Below the pieces are notes generated by a model that ran no database searches, had not been told where the DNA came from, and saw only the letters and a list, made by a program, of their open reading frames with translations. A stretch of DNA of 64,000 nucleotides from PKWO01 sp036384915 (GTDB taxonomy: Bacteria > Pseudomonadota > Gammaproteobacteria > Burkholderiales > Burkholderiaceae_D): positions 1 through 64,000 of the forward strand of contig DASVLJ010000069.1 of the NCBI GenBank assembly GCA_036384915.1, written 5' to 3'. This document shows, piece by piece, positions 22,118-31,073 of the stretch. The first letter of the stretch is position 1. Each line of letters begins with the position of its first letter. Both the position numbers and the translations under genes were made by a program.

Positions 22118-23296
22118 ATGACCGACGCCGTCATCGTATCCACCGCCCGCACCGGCCTTGCCAAGTCCTGGAAGGGTGCCTTCAATATGACGCATGGCGC
22201 AACCATGGGCGGCCATGTCGTGGCCGAAGCCATCAAGCGCGCGCGCATCGAAGCCGCTGAAGTGGAAGACGTGGTCATGGGCTGCGCTACGCCGGAAGGC
22301 GCCACGGGCAGCAATATCGCGCGTCAGATTGCGTTGCGCGCCGGGTGCCCGGTGACGACCGCAGGCATGACGATCAACCGCTTCTGTTCCTCGGGCCTGC
22401 AGACCATTGCGACTGCCGCACAGCGGGTGATCGCGGGCGAGGGCGATATCTATGTCGCCGGCGGTGTCGAATCCATCTCCTGCGTCCAGCAGGAGGCGAA
22501 CCGCCACATGATCGTCGAAACCTGGCTCGACAAGCACAAGCCGGAAGTCTATTGGCCCATGCTGCAGACGGCGGAGACGGTGGCCAAGCGTTATAACATT
22601 TCGCGCGAACGCCAGGACGAATACGGCGTGCAAAGCCAGTTGCGCGCCGCCGCCGCCCAGGCCGCCGGCAAGTTCAACGATGAAATCGTGCCGATGACCA
22701 CCGTCATGGGCGTGGCCGACAAGGAAAGCGGTATGCTGCTTTCGCGCGAAGTGACGATTGCCGCCGACGAAGGCATCCGCCCCGATACGACTTATGAAGG
22801 CGTCTCGAAGATCCGCTCAGCCTTGCCTGGCGGCGTGATCTCGGCCGGCAACGCCAGCCAATTCTCCGACGGCGCCTCGGCGGCCGTGGTGATGAACGCC
22901 AAGCTGGCCGAGTCGCGCGGCTTGACGCCGCTTGGCATCTTCCGCGGTTTTGCCGTGGCCGGCTGCGAGCCCGATGAAATGGGTATTGGGCCGGTGTTCG
23001 CCGTACCCAAGCTGTTGAAGAAGGCAGGCCTCAAGGTCGAAGACATCGGCCTGTGGGAATTGAACGAAGCCTTTGCGGTGCAGGTGCTGTATTGCGCCGA
23101 CAAGCTGGGCATCCCGATGGATCGTTTGAACGTCAATGGCGGCGCCATCGCGGTGGGCCATCCCTACGGCGTGTCGGGCGCGCGCCTGACGGGCCACGCG
23201 CTGATCGAAGGCAAGCGGCGCGGCGCCAAGTACGTCGTCGTCACCATGTGCATCGGCGGCGGTCAGGGCGCCGCGGGCCTGTTCGAAGTCGTCTGA
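22118..23296 (+). CDS. Acetyl-CoA C-acyltransferase / acetyltransferase (thiolase)
   Basis: This 392-residue thiolase carries out the last step of beta-oxidation, cleaving 3-ketoacyl-CoA with CoA (or the reverse condensation). The ATG at 22118 has ATAGGAGACTCAC in front. The acyl-accepting cysteine is C90 in NRFCSSGLQTIA. The second-half motifs are NVNGGAIAVGHPYGVSG with the catalytic histidine and TMCIGGGQGAAGLFE with the proton-shuttling cysteine. It is the first gene of a long co-directional cluster of acyl-CoA enzymes. Together with the FadB-like protein at 6463-8541 it would complete the cycle. Chain-length preference cannot be read from the sequence. Confidence 0.95.
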   Translation: MTDAVIVSTARTGLAKSWKGAFNMTHGATMGGHVVAEAIKRARIEAAEVEDVVMGCATPEGATGSNIARQIALRAGCPVTTAGMTINRFCSSGLQTIATAAQRVIAGEGDIYVAGGVESISCVQQEANRHMIVETWLDKHKPEVYWPMLQTAETVAKRYNISRERQDEYGVQSQLRAAAAQAAGKFNDEIVPMTTVMGVADKESGMLLSREVTIAADEGIRPDTTYEGVSKIRSALPGGVISAGNASQFSDGASAAVVMNAKLAESRGLTPLGIFRGFAVAGCEPDEMGIGPVFAVPKLLKKAGLKVEDIGLWELNEAFAVQVLYCADKLGIPMDRLNVNGGAIAVGHPYGVSGARLTGHALIEGKRRGAKYVVVTMCIGGGQGAAGLFEVV

Positions 23297-23382
23297 TTTT
23301 CCAGGTTGCGATGCCCCGCTTCTTGCCGGTCACGGTTGGAGGCGCGGCGGCGCACGTCTATTCATTGCTCCCGAGGTAGCCT

Positions 23383-25188
23383 ATGGCATCGAAAATCGTT
23401 TCACGGCGCGACCTGGAATTCATGCTTTATGAGTGGCTTGACGCCGAAGCGCTGACATCGCGCGAACGTTACGCCGACCACTCTCGCGAAACCTTCAACG
23501 CTACGCTGGATATGGCCGAACGCATGGCCGAAGACTTGTATGTTCCTCACTGCAAGAAGAGCGACCAGCAGGAACCGCATTTCGACGGTGAGACCGTCCA
23601 CATCATCCCCGAGGTCAAGGCTGCGCTCGACGCGTATTGCGAAGCGGGCTTGATTGCGGCCGGGCAGGATTATGCTCTGGACGGCATGCAATTGCCTTCC
23701 ATGGTGGAAAAGGCCGTGTCGGCTTACTTCACAGGCGCCAACGTCGGCACCTCGTCCTATACCTTCCTCACCATAGGCAATGCCAACACGCTGCTGAAAT
23801 ACGGCACGCCCGAGCAGATCGATACCTTCGTCAAGCCGATGATGGCGGGGCGCTTCTTCGGCACCATGTGCCTGTCGGAGCCGCAAGCCGGATCGAGCCT
23901 GTCCGACATCACGACGCGCGCCGAGCCGCAGCCGGACGGCAGCTATCGGCTCAAGGGTAACAAGATGTGGATCTCGGCCGGCGAGCACGAGCTGTCGGAA
24001 AACATCGTCCACCTCGTGCTGGCCAAGGTGCCGGGGCCGGACGGCAAACTGATTCCAGGCGTGAAGGGCATCTCGTTGTTCATCGTGCCGAAGAAGCTGG
24101 TCAATGCCGACGGCTCGGTCGGCGAGCGCAACGACGTGGTGCTGGCAGGGTTGAACCACAAGATGGGCCATCGCGGCACGACCAACTGCCTGCTCAATTT
24201 CGGCGAGGGCAAGTTCAAGCCCGATGGCAAGCCGGGTGCGATCGGTTATCTGGTCGGCGAGCAGCACAAGGGCCTGGCCTACATGTTCCACATGATGAAC
24301 GAGGCGCGCATCGGTGTCGGCCTGTCGGCCGTGATGCTGGGCTATACAGGCTACCTGCATGCGCTTGAATACGCGCGCGAACGGCCGCAGGGGCGCCATC
24401 CGCAGGCGAAGGACCCGGCGCAGCCGCAGATCGCCATCATCGAGCATACCGATGTGAAGCGCATGCTGCTGGCGCAAAAGGCTTACGTCGAAGGCGGGCT
24501 GGCTCTCATCATGTATTGTTCGCGCCTGGTCGACGAGGAGCGCACTGCCGAAACCGAAGAGGCGCGCCGCGCCGCTACGCAATTGCTCGACATGTTGACG
24601 CCGATCGCCAAATCCTGGCCCTCGCAATGGTGCCTGGAAGCGAACAGCCTGGCGATCCAGGTTCATGGCGGCTACGGCTACACACGCGAATATAATGTCG
24701 AGCAGTTCTACCGTGACAACCGCCTGAACGCGATCCACGAAGGCACGCACGGCATCCAGGCGCTCGACCTGTTGGGGCGCAAGGTGGTGATGCAGGACGG
24801 TGCGTTGTTCAAGGCCTTGGGTCGCGAAGTGCAGAAGACCATAGCGAAGGCAGCGGAAGCCGGCGAATTGAAATCCTACGCCGCCGCGCTCGGTCAGGCC
24901 GTGTGGGAAATCGCGGAGGTCACGCAAAAGCTGTACGGCGCGGGCGACTTGAACAAGACCCTGGCCAATGCCTCGGCCTATCTCGAAGCGTTCGGCCATA
25001 CTGTCGTGGCCTGGATGTGGCTGGAGCAAGGTCTTGCAGCGCATGGCAAGGAAGGCGATTTCTATCGCGGCAAACTGCAGGCTTGCCGTTATTTCTTCGA
25101 GTGGGAATTACCGAAGATCAAGCCGCAGCTTGAACTGCTGGCGAGCATCAATACCGCGACACTGGATATGCAAGATAATTGGTTCTAG
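23383..25188 (+). CDS. Acyl-CoA dehydrogenase (long form with extra C-terminal domain)
   Basis: This FAD enzyme introduces the trans-2 double bond in acyl-CoA and passes electrons to ETF. It has 601 residues, longer than the 380-residue core family. The N-terminal helical extension and a C-terminal helical domain (from about 470) are those of the AcdA/FadE-like long group common in Burkholderiales. Motifs include MCLSEPQAGSSLSDI and YRLKGNKMWISAGEHE, then VQVHGGYGYTREYNVEQFYR and the base-containing NAIHEGTHGIQALDLLGRK. The ATG at 23383 has GAGGTAGCCT upstream. It follows the thiolase gene by 86 bases. Confidence 0.95.
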   Translation: MASKIVSRRDLEFMLYEWLDAEALTSRERYADHSRETFNATLDMAERMAEDLYVPHCKKSDQQEPHFDGETVHIIPEVKAALDAYCEAGLIAAGQDYALDGMQLPSMVEKAVSAYFTGANVGTSSYTFLTIGNANTLLKYGTPEQIDTFVKPMMAGRFFGTMCLSEPQAGSSLSDITTRAEPQPDGSYRLKGNKMWISAGEHELSENIVHLVLAKVPGPDGKLIPGVKGISLFIVPKKLVNADGSVGERNDVVLAGLNHKMGHRGTTNCLLNFGEGKFKPDGKPGAIGYLVGEQHKGLAYMFHMMNEARIGVGLSAVMLGYTGYLHALEYARERPQGRHPQAKDPAQPQIAIIEHTDVKRMLLAQKAYVEGGLALIMYCSRLVDEERTAETEEARRAATQLLDMLTPIAKSWPSQWCLEANSLAIQVHGGYGYTREYNVEQFYRDNRLNAIHEGTHGIQALDLLGRKVVMQDGALFKALGREVQKTIAKAAEAGELKSYAAALGQAVWEIAEVTQKLYGAGDLNKTLANASAYLEAFGHTVVAWMWLEQGLAAHGKEGDFYRGKLQACRYFFEWELPKIKPQLELLASINTATLDMQDNWF

Positions 25189-25214
25189 CAAATAAATTAA
25201 GCTCAGGAGACAAC

Positions 25215-25997
25215 ATGCGTACTGTGAAGGAACTATTCGATTTGACCGGCAAGACCGCTCTCGTAACCGGCGGTTCGCGCGGCCTTGGCTTGCAGATTGC
25301 CGAAGCGCTGGGCGAGCAGGGGGCGAAGGTCGTGCTGTCTTCGCGCAAGCAAGCCGATCTCGACGAGGCCGTCGCGCATTTGAAGAAAAAGGGTATTTCG
25401 GCCACCGCCATCGCGGCCGACCTGTCGCAGGACGCCGCCGTCGAACCGCTGGTCGACGAAGCCTTGAAGCGCCTCGGCCACATCGACATCCTGGTCAACA
25501 ATGCCGGCGCCACCTGGGGTGCTCCTGCCGAAGATCATCCTGTCGATGCCTGGGATAAGGTCATGAACCTCAACGTGCGCAGCATCTTCCTGCTGTCGCA
25601 GATGGTGGGCAAGCGTTCGATGATCCCGCGCGAGTACGGCCGCATCATCAACGTTGCCTCGATCGCCGGCTTGTTCGGCAATGCGCCGGGCACGATGAAA
25701 ACGCTGGCCTACAATACCTCCAAGGGCGCCGTGGTCAATTTCACGCGCACGCTGGCCGGCGAGTGGGGCCCCTACGGCATCACGGTTAACGCGATTGCGC
25801 CGGGCTTCTTCCCCTCCAAGATGACCAAGGGCGTGCTGGAAAACTTCGGCAAGGAGACCCTGGCCAGCCATGCGCCGCTGCAGCGTATCGGCGACGACGA
25901 AGACTTGAAGGGCGCGGCACTGCTGTTCGCATCGGACGCCGGCAAGCACATCACCGGCCAGATTCTCGCCGTCGATGGCGGCGTCACGGCGGTCTGA
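25215..25997 (+). CDS. SDR-family oxidoreductase (3-ketoacyl reductase-like)
   Basis: This classical short-chain dehydrogenase has 260 residues and is NAD(P)-dependent. The ATG at 25215 is preceded by CAGGAGACAAC. Cofactor motif TGGSRGLGLQIAEAL and the structural NNAG (residues ~94-97) are present. The catalytic Ser-Tyr-Lys appears as NVASIAG and YNTSKGAVV, and the end VDGGVTAV is typical of FabG-like SDRs. Its place between acyl-CoA dehydrogenase and thioesterase genes suggests reduction or oxidation of 3-hydroxyacyl or related intermediates, but the substrate is unknown. Confidence 0.92.
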   Translation: MRTVKELFDLTGKTALVTGGSRGLGLQIAEALGEQGAKVVLSSRKQADLDEAVAHLKKKGISATAIAADLSQDAAVEPLVDEALKRLGHIDILVNNAGATWGAPAEDHPVDAWDKVMNLNVRSIFLLSQMVGKRSMIPREYGRIINVASIAGLFGNAPGTMKTLAYNTSKGAVVNFTRTLAGEWGPYGITVNAIAPGFFPSKMTKGVLENFGKETLASHAPLQRIGDDEDLKGAALLFASDAGKHITGQILAVDGGVTAV

Positions 25998-26000
25998 TAA

Positions 26001-26444
26001 ATGGTCACGCAGGCTGAGGATCCGCCGCAACCGTTCCCATCCGAGATTCCCTTCCTCCATGAATTGGGAGTGGAATTCCTCGGCATGGGCAATGGCGAGG
26101 CCAAGGTTGCGCTCGATCTGGAAGCGCGCCACATGAATAGCTGGAAGGTGGCGCACGGCGGCGTGGTCATGACCCTGCTCGACGTGGTGATGTCGATGGC
26201 CGGCCGTTCGCTCGACCCCGATGCGCGCGGCGGCGTCACCGTGGAGATGAAGACCAGTTTCGTCCAGCCCGGAGGCCATCCCGGCGGGCGTATCGTTGCG
26301 TATGGCAAGGCTTTCCACCGTTCGACCACCATGTGCTTTTGCGAAGGCGAAGCCTGGAACGGCGACAAGCTCGTGGCCAAGGCCATGGGCACCTTCAAAT
26401 ACCTGAAGCGGCTCGATGCGGGCCGCAAGATCGATCACGAATAA
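26001..26444 (+). CDS. PaaI-type hot-dog thioesterase
   Basis: This 147-residue single hot-dog domain protein is predicted to hydrolyse acyl-CoA thioesters. The stretch WKVAHGGVVMTLLDVVMSMA is the central hot-dog helix with the HGG motif. VTVEMKTSFVQPG forms the following strand. It starts three bases after the upstream SDR stop codon, so translational coupling is likely; no strong ribosome-binding site is seen. In this cluster it could release CoA from dead-end acyl-CoAs. Confidence 0.88.
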   Translation: MVTQAEDPPQPFPSEIPFLHELGVEFLGMGNGEAKVALDLEARHMNSWKVAHGGVVMTLLDVVMSMAGRSLDPDARGGVTVEMKTSFVQPGGHPGGRIVAYGKAFHRSTTMCFCEGEAWNGDKLVAKAMGTFKYLKRLDAGRKIDHE

Positions 26445-26454
26445 AGGATCTGTG

Positions 26455-27447
26455 ATGGCGACTTATCAACGCATAGTCCTGGCATCGCGCCCCAAGGGCG
26501 AAGTCAGTGCCGATAATTTTCGTCTCGAAACCGCCGAGACCCCCGCCCTGAAAGAGGGGGAAGTCCTGGTGCGCAATCGTTTCCTCTCGCTCGACCCTTA
26601 CATGCGCGGGCGCATGGAAGCCACCAAGAGCTATGCCGCGCCGCAAGAGATCGGTGCCACCATGATAGGCGGAACGGTCGGCGAAGTGGTCGAATCGCGC
26701 AACGACAAATACAAGGCCGGCGATCAGGTCGTCGGCATGCTGGGCTGGGCCGAGATGGGTGTGGCCGATGGCTTGATGTTGCGCAAAGTCGATACCAGTG
26801 CGATCCCGCTTTCCGCCTATCTGGGTTCGGTCGGCATGCCTGGCATGACAGCCTGGTACGGCCTGACCCAGATCATGAAGCCGAAAGCCGGCGAAACGGT
26901 TGTCGTCAGCGCGGCCAGCGGCGCGGTCGGCAGCGTGGTCGGACAACTTGCCAAGCAGCGTGGCTGCCGCGCCGTCGGTATCGCGGGCGGCGCGGAGAAA
27001 TGCCGGTATGTCGTGGAAGAACTCGGTTTCGACGCCTGTGTCGACTACAAGGCCGGCAACCTGATCGCCGACCTGGAAGCCGCGACGCCCGATGGCGTCG
27101 ATTCGCTGTTCGAGAACGTCGGCGGTCCGGTATTCGATGCCGTGCTGGGGCGCATGAATCCATTCGGCCGCATTGCGCTGTGCGGCTTGATCTCGGGCTA
27201 TAACGGCCTGCCCATGCCGCTGCATAATGTGCGCAGCTTGCTCACCATGCGTCTGAGCTTGCAAGGTTTCATCGTTTCCGAACACATGGAACTGTGGCCG
27301 CAAGGTCTGAGCGAACTCGGCGCCCTGGTGGCAACGGGCAAGCTGAAATTCCGTGAAACGATTGCCGAAGGCCTGGCCGCCGCACCCGAAGCCTTCATCG
27401 GCCTGTTGAAAGGCAAGAATTTCGGCAAGCAGCTGGTGCGACTCTAG
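26455..27447 (+). CDS. NADP-dependent medium-chain oxidoreductase (leukotriene B4 12-hydroxydehydrogenase / YncB-like)
   Basis: This 330-residue zinc-free MDR-family reductase starts at ATG 26455 after AAAGGATCTG. N-terminal NRFLSLDPYMRGRM and the nucleotide-binding VVSAASGAVGSVVGQLAKQRG are diagnostic of the prostaglandin reductase/curcumin reductase branch, which reduces alpha,beta-unsaturated carbonyl compounds with NADPH. ENVGGPVFDAVLGRMN and GLISGYN also fit. It would act on enones or enals arising during lipid or terpenoid-like substrate breakdown, as an inference from the neighbours. Confidence 0.92.
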   Translation: MATYQRIVLASRPKGEVSADNFRLETAETPALKEGEVLVRNRFLSLDPYMRGRMEATKSYAAPQEIGATMIGGTVGEVVESRNDKYKAGDQVVGMLGWAEMGVADGLMLRKVDTSAIPLSAYLGSVGMPGMTAWYGLTQIMKPKAGETVVVSAASGAVGSVVGQLAKQRGCRAVGIAGGAEKCRYVVEELGFDACVDYKAGNLIADLEAATPDGVDSLFENVGGPVFDAVLGRMNPFGRIALCGLISGYNGLPMPLHNVRSLLTMRLSLQGFIVSEHMELWPQGLSELGALVATGKLKFRETIAEGLAAAPEAFIGLLKGKNFGKQLVRL

Positions 27448-27461
27448 CCCCGGAGAACAAT

Positions 27462-28394
27462 GTGACCGACCTCATCCTCCATCATTACCAGAATTCGCCG
27501 TTCTCACAAAAAATCCGCTCCATTCTGGGCTAGAAGAAACTGGCCTGGAAATCGGTCACGGTTCCGAACATCATGCCCAAGCCCGACGTGGTGGCCTTGA
27601 CGGGAGGCTATCGCCGCACGCCGTTTTTGCAGATCGGTGCGGATATCTATTGCGACACGGCCTTGATCGCCGACGTAATCGAGCGCATTGCGCCGGAACC
27701 GGCGCTTTATCCGAAGGCTCGCGAGGGCGTATCGCGCACGCTGGCACAATGGGCCGATTTCAACCTGTTCTGGAGCGGTATCGCCTTCAGTTTTCAGCCG
27801 GCCGGCATGGCCAACATCTTTGCCGGCGTCTCGCCTGAACAGATGCAAGCCTTCGCCGCGGACCGCATGCCGTTTCGCGCCAATCTCCCGCGCATGCACC
27901 CTGCGGAAGCGGCCGGGCAGGTGCGTGAAATGATGAGCCGGCTGGAGCAGATGCTGGCGGCAAGCGATTTCCTGTGCGGCGATGCTCCATCAATTGCTGA
28001 TTTTTCGGTCTATCACTCGGTCTGGTTCATGCGCGACGTGGCCAAACTGCCGGGCGTGCTCGATGCAACGCCGCGCCTGTCGGCCTGGACCGACCGCATG
28101 GCAGCCTTCGGCAACGGCCAGCGCAGCGACATCTCTTCCGAAGAGGCACTCGCCGTGGCACGTGCCGGCAAGGCGGAAGATTTGTCGGGCCGGCCCTTCG
28201 TCGATTTTCACAAACTGCCCCTGGGCAGCGAGGTCACGATAGGTGCCAGCGACTATGGCATGGACCCGGTGCGCGGGGAACTCGTGCTGGCCGATGCCAA
28301 TGAATGGGCGCTGCGGCGCACCGATGACAGGGCAGGGGAGGTGGTCGTGCATTTTCCTCGCCTCGGATTTCAAATGAAGAAGGTGGAGACATGA
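27462..28394 (+). pseudogene. Glutathione S-transferase family protein, interrupted by an in-frame TAG
   Basis: Reading from GTG 27462 (GGAGAACAAT in front) gives a standard GST N-terminal thioredoxin-fold opening, TDLILHHYQNSPFSQKIRS. It then stops at TAG 27531-27533, after ILG, and continues in the same frame with KKLAWKSVTVPNIMPKPDVVALTGG. Homologues usually have an aromatic residue, most often tyrosine (LGYKKLAWKSV), at the stop, so one base change (TAT or TAC to TAG) explains it. The rest of the frame to 28394 is intact, including the helical C-terminal domain (about 310 residues in total with the stop read through). Internal ATG 27573 could produce a 273-residue protein lacking the glutathione-activating start. 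It may be a recent pseudogene, a sequencing error or a stop that is read through. Confidence 0.8.
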
Positions 28395-29296
28395 AAAATT
28401 TCAAGGGCAAGGTAGCAGTCATTACGGGCGGCGCGAGCGGCTTCGGCCTCGAATTCGCCAATATCGCGGCTGAGCTCGGCATGAAGCTGGTGCTGGCCGA
28501 CGTGCAGCAGGATGCGCTCGATCGCGTGCAAGCCCAGTTCAAGGAGCGCGGCGTGCCGGTGCTGGCGCAACGCTGCGACGTGAGCAAGGCCGAGCAGTTG
28601 CAGGCGCTGGCCGATGCGACCATGAAGACTTTCGGTGCGGTGCACCTGGTGTTCAACAACGCCGGCGTCGGATCCGGGGGGCTGCTCTGGGAAAACACCC
28701 AGGCCGACTGGGAATGGGTGCTCGGGGTCAACCTGTGGGGCGTGATTCACGGTGTGCGCATTTTCACCCCGCTGATGCTGGCGTGCGCCAAGGACGATCC
28801 CGATTACGAAGGCCATATCGTCAACACCGCCTCGATGGCCGGCCTGCTCAATGCGCCGACCATGGGGGTCTATAACGTCTCCAAGCACGCCGTGGTTTCG
28901 TTGTCGGAAACCTTGTACCAGGATCTCGATCTGGTGGAGGCGCCGATCGGTGCCTCGGTGCTGTGCCCCTATTTCGTGCCGACCGGCATTTCACAATCGC
29001 ATCGCAACCGTCCGTCCGACATGCAAAACCAGGACGGGCCGACGAAGAGCCAAAAAGTGGCGCAAGTCATGTCGGACAAGGCCGTCAGCTCGGGCAAGGT
29101 CAGCGCCGCCGAAGTGGCGCAGCGTACTTTCGAAGCCATTCGCGCCGGGCAATTCTATATCTATTCGCACCCTGAAGCCCTGGGCAACGTGCGCGATCGC
29201 ATGGAAGACATCGTGAACCAGCGCAACCCCGGCGACCCCTATGCCGCCGCGCCGCAGGTGCGCGAGCGTTTGAAAAACGCCTTGAAGCAAGGCTGA
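28391..29296 (+). CDS. SDR-family oxidoreductase
   Basis: This 301-residue short-chain dehydrogenase overlaps the previous frame by ATGA. It has the cofactor motif TGGASGFGLEFANIAAELG, NNAGVG at residues ~93-98, and the catalytic pattern NTASMAGLLNAPTMGVYNVSKHA. The longer C-terminal tail (from about 220) is that of classical SDRs that accept hydroxyacyl or alcohol substrates. It is part of the tightly packed catabolic cluster. The substrate is unknown. Confidence 0.9.
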   Translation: MKNFKGKVAVITGGASGFGLEFANIAAELGMKLVLADVQQDALDRVQAQFKERGVPVLAQRCDVSKAEQLQALADATMKTFGAVHLVFNNAGVGSGGLLWENTQADWEWVLGVNLWGVIHGVRIFTPLMLACAKDDPDYEGHIVNTASMAGLLNAPTMGVYNVSKHAVVSLSETLYQDLDLVEAPIGASVLCPYFVPTGISQSHRNRPSDMQNQDGPTKSQKVAQVMSDKAVSSGKVSAAEVAQRTFEAIRAGQFYIYSHPEALGNVRDRMEDIVNQRNPGDPYAAAPQVRERLKNALKQG

Positions 29297-29302
29297 GCCA
29301 TC

Positions 29303-30196
29303 ATGGGCGCCATCATACGCGACGGGCAATACGCCGAACTGTCCAACGGCACCAGGCTGCACTACGCCAGTGCGGGCGAGCCGGGCAGGCCCCTGATCCT
29401 GTTCCTGCACGGCTTTCCGGAGTTCTGGTACGCGTGGCACGAACAATTGGCGGAATTCGGGCGCGACTACTACGCCGTCGCCCCGGATCTGCGCGGTTTC
29501 AACCTGTCTTCCATGCCAGCCGATGTGGCGGCCTACAAGACCAGGCATATTGTCGAGGACATGCGCCTGTTCACCGGGCAGCTCGGTTACGACAAGCTCG
29601 ATCTCGTCGGGCACGATTGGGGCGGCGCGGTGGCGTGGAACTTCGCCATCGCGCTGCCGGGCTTGCTGAAGCGGCTGATGATGGTCAATTCGCCGCATCC
29701 CTACCTGTTCATGCGCGCGCTGGCGCACGACCCGGCTCAGCGCAAATCTTCGGAATACATGAACTGGCTGCGCTCCGAAGGTTCGGAAGCGGCGCTGGCC
29801 AAGGATGGGTTTGCCTTGATGGATGGCTTCTTCAACGGCATGGGCCAGCCGCAGGCGAAGTGGTACACGCCGGAACTGCGCGAGAAGTACCATGCCTGCT
29901 GGGCGCGCGGTTTGACCGGCGGTGTCAACTATTACCGTGCTTCGCCGCTGCATCCGCCCACCGAGGATCATCCCGGCCCCCTGAAGCTCGATCTCAAGCC
30001 CGAGGATTTCCGCGTCACGGTGCCGACGCTGGTGATCTGGGGCGAGAACGATATGGCGCTGCCCAAGACCCTGGTCGACGGCATGGAAGACGTGGTGCCG
30101 GATTTGCGACTGGTGCGCGTGCCCGATGGCACGCATTGGGTGATCCATGAGCAGCCGGCGCTGGTGAACCGCTTGCTGCGAGAGTTCTTGGCCTGA
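29303..30196 (+). CDS. Alpha/beta hydrolase, epoxide hydrolase-like
   Basis: This 297-residue alpha/beta hydrolase has HGFPEFWYAW (oxyanion HGxP motif) and the nucleophile elbow GHDWGG with aspartate as nucleophile. The second acid lies in GENDMALP and the catalytic histidine in GTHWVIHEQP. Asp as nucleophile is the mark of epoxide hydrolases and haloalkane or fluoroacetate dehalogenases; the HGFPEFWYAW form favours epoxide hydrolase. Cap-domain tyrosines that activate the epoxide cannot be assigned with certainty. It lies six bases after the SDR gene. Confidence 0.88.
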   Translation: MGAIIRDGQYAELSNGTRLHYASAGEPGRPLILFLHGFPEFWYAWHEQLAEFGRDYYAVAPDLRGFNLSSMPADVAAYKTRHIVEDMRLFTGQLGYDKLDLVGHDWGGAVAWNFAIALPGLLKRLMMVNSPHPYLFMRALAHDPAQRKSSEYMNWLRSEGSEAALAKDGFALMDGFFNGMGQPQAKWYTPELREKYHACWARGLTGGVNYYRASPLHPPTEDHPGPLKLDLKPEDFRVTVPTLVIWGENDMALPKTLVDGMEDVVPDLRLVRVPDGTHWVIHEQPALVNRLLREFLA

Positions 30197-30210
30197 ACCG
30201 GGGGGAGCCC

Positions 30211-30648
30211 ATGGCGCGTGAAGATTTCAGCTTTTTCCACCGCTTGCGTGTGCGCTGGTCGGAAGTCGACATGCAAGCCATCGTTTTCAACGGCCACTAT
30301 CTCAATTATTTCGACGTCGCCTTCACCGAATACTGGCGCCGCACCGGCTTGCCCGACGTATTGCAGCAGGCGCGCGACGGACGCGAACTGTTCGCACGCA
30401 AGGCCACGGTGGAATACCATGCGCCCGCGCGGTTCGACGATGAACTCGAGATAGGCGTGCGTTGCGCTGCACTGGGCCGCTCTTCGCTGCGCTTCGTCAT
30501 GGAAATCCACTGTGGCGAGGCGCATCTGATTTCCGGCGAGCTGGTTTACGTCTATGCCGAAACGGCGGTGCGTCAGTCCACCGCCATCCCAGCAGCCTGG
30601 CGTGCGACAATATCAGACCTGGAAAACGTCAAACCCGAATCGCCATGA
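30211..30648 (+). CDS. YbgC/FadM-like acyl-CoA thioesterase (4HBT)
   Basis: This 145-residue hot-dog thioesterase contains RVRWSEVDMQAIVFNGHYLNY, which matches the YbgC/4-hydroxybenzoyl-CoA thioesterase motif with the catalytic aspartate (SEVDMQAIVFN) and tyrosine region FDVAFTEYWR. The gene starts 14 bases after the hydrolase stop, with GGGGGAGCCC upstream. It is likely the second acyl-CoA-releasing enzyme of this cluster. Its stop overlaps the next ATG. Confidence 0.9.
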   Translation: MAREDFSFFHRLRVRWSEVDMQAIVFNGHYLNYFDVAFTEYWRRTGLPDVLQQARDGRELFARKATVEYHAPARFDDELEIGVRCAALGRSSLRFVMEIHCGEAHLISGELVYVYAETAVRQSTAIPAAWRATISDLENVKPESP

Positions 30649-31067
30649 AAATCGAAATTCGTACCGGACCCTGGACCGAGCAGAAACCTGCGGCACAGGC
30701 GATACGCTATGCCGTATTCGTCATCGAGCAAAAGATTCCCGTCGAACTGGAATGGGACGATATGGATGCGGTTTCACTGCATGCCGTGGCCTATGACGAA
30801 AACGGCATCAGCATGGGGACCGGACGCTTGCTGCCGGATGGACACGTGGGCCGCATGGCGGTGAAAAAGAATGCGCGCGGATTCGGCGTGGGCGGGGCCT
30901 TGCTGGATGCCTTGGTCGAGCTGGCGCGCGGGCGCGGCGACACTCGCGTGGTGCTCAATGCCCAGGCCGTTGCCGAGCCTTTTTACGCGGCGCATGGCTT
31001 CGTGCGCACCGGCCCGGAATTCCTCGAAGCTGGAATTCCGCACATCGAAATGGCAAAAGACCTATGA
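30645..31067 (+). CDS. GNAT-family N-acetyltransferase (ElaA-like)
   Basis: This 140-residue GNAT-fold protein has ATG 30645 overlapping the thioesterase stop. The N-terminus AIRYAVFVIEQKIPVELEWD is characteristic of the ElaA-like group. VGRMAVKKNARGFGVGGALL gives the acetyl-CoA pyrophosphate-binding R/Q-x-x-G-x-G/A loop. AEPFYAAHGFVRTGPEFLE is the final strand-helix segment. The acceptor is unknown. It ends the plus-strand cluster and is convergent with the TPR/oxygenase gene after six bases. Confidence 0.9.
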   Translation: MKIEIRTGPWTEQKPAAQAIRYAVFVIEQKIPVELEWDDMDAVSLHAVAYDENGISMGTGRLLPDGHVGRMAVKKNARGFGVGGALLDALVELARGRGDTRVVLNAQAVAEPFYAAHGFVRTGPEFLEAGIPHIEMAKDL

Positions 31068-31073
31068 TTTGGT

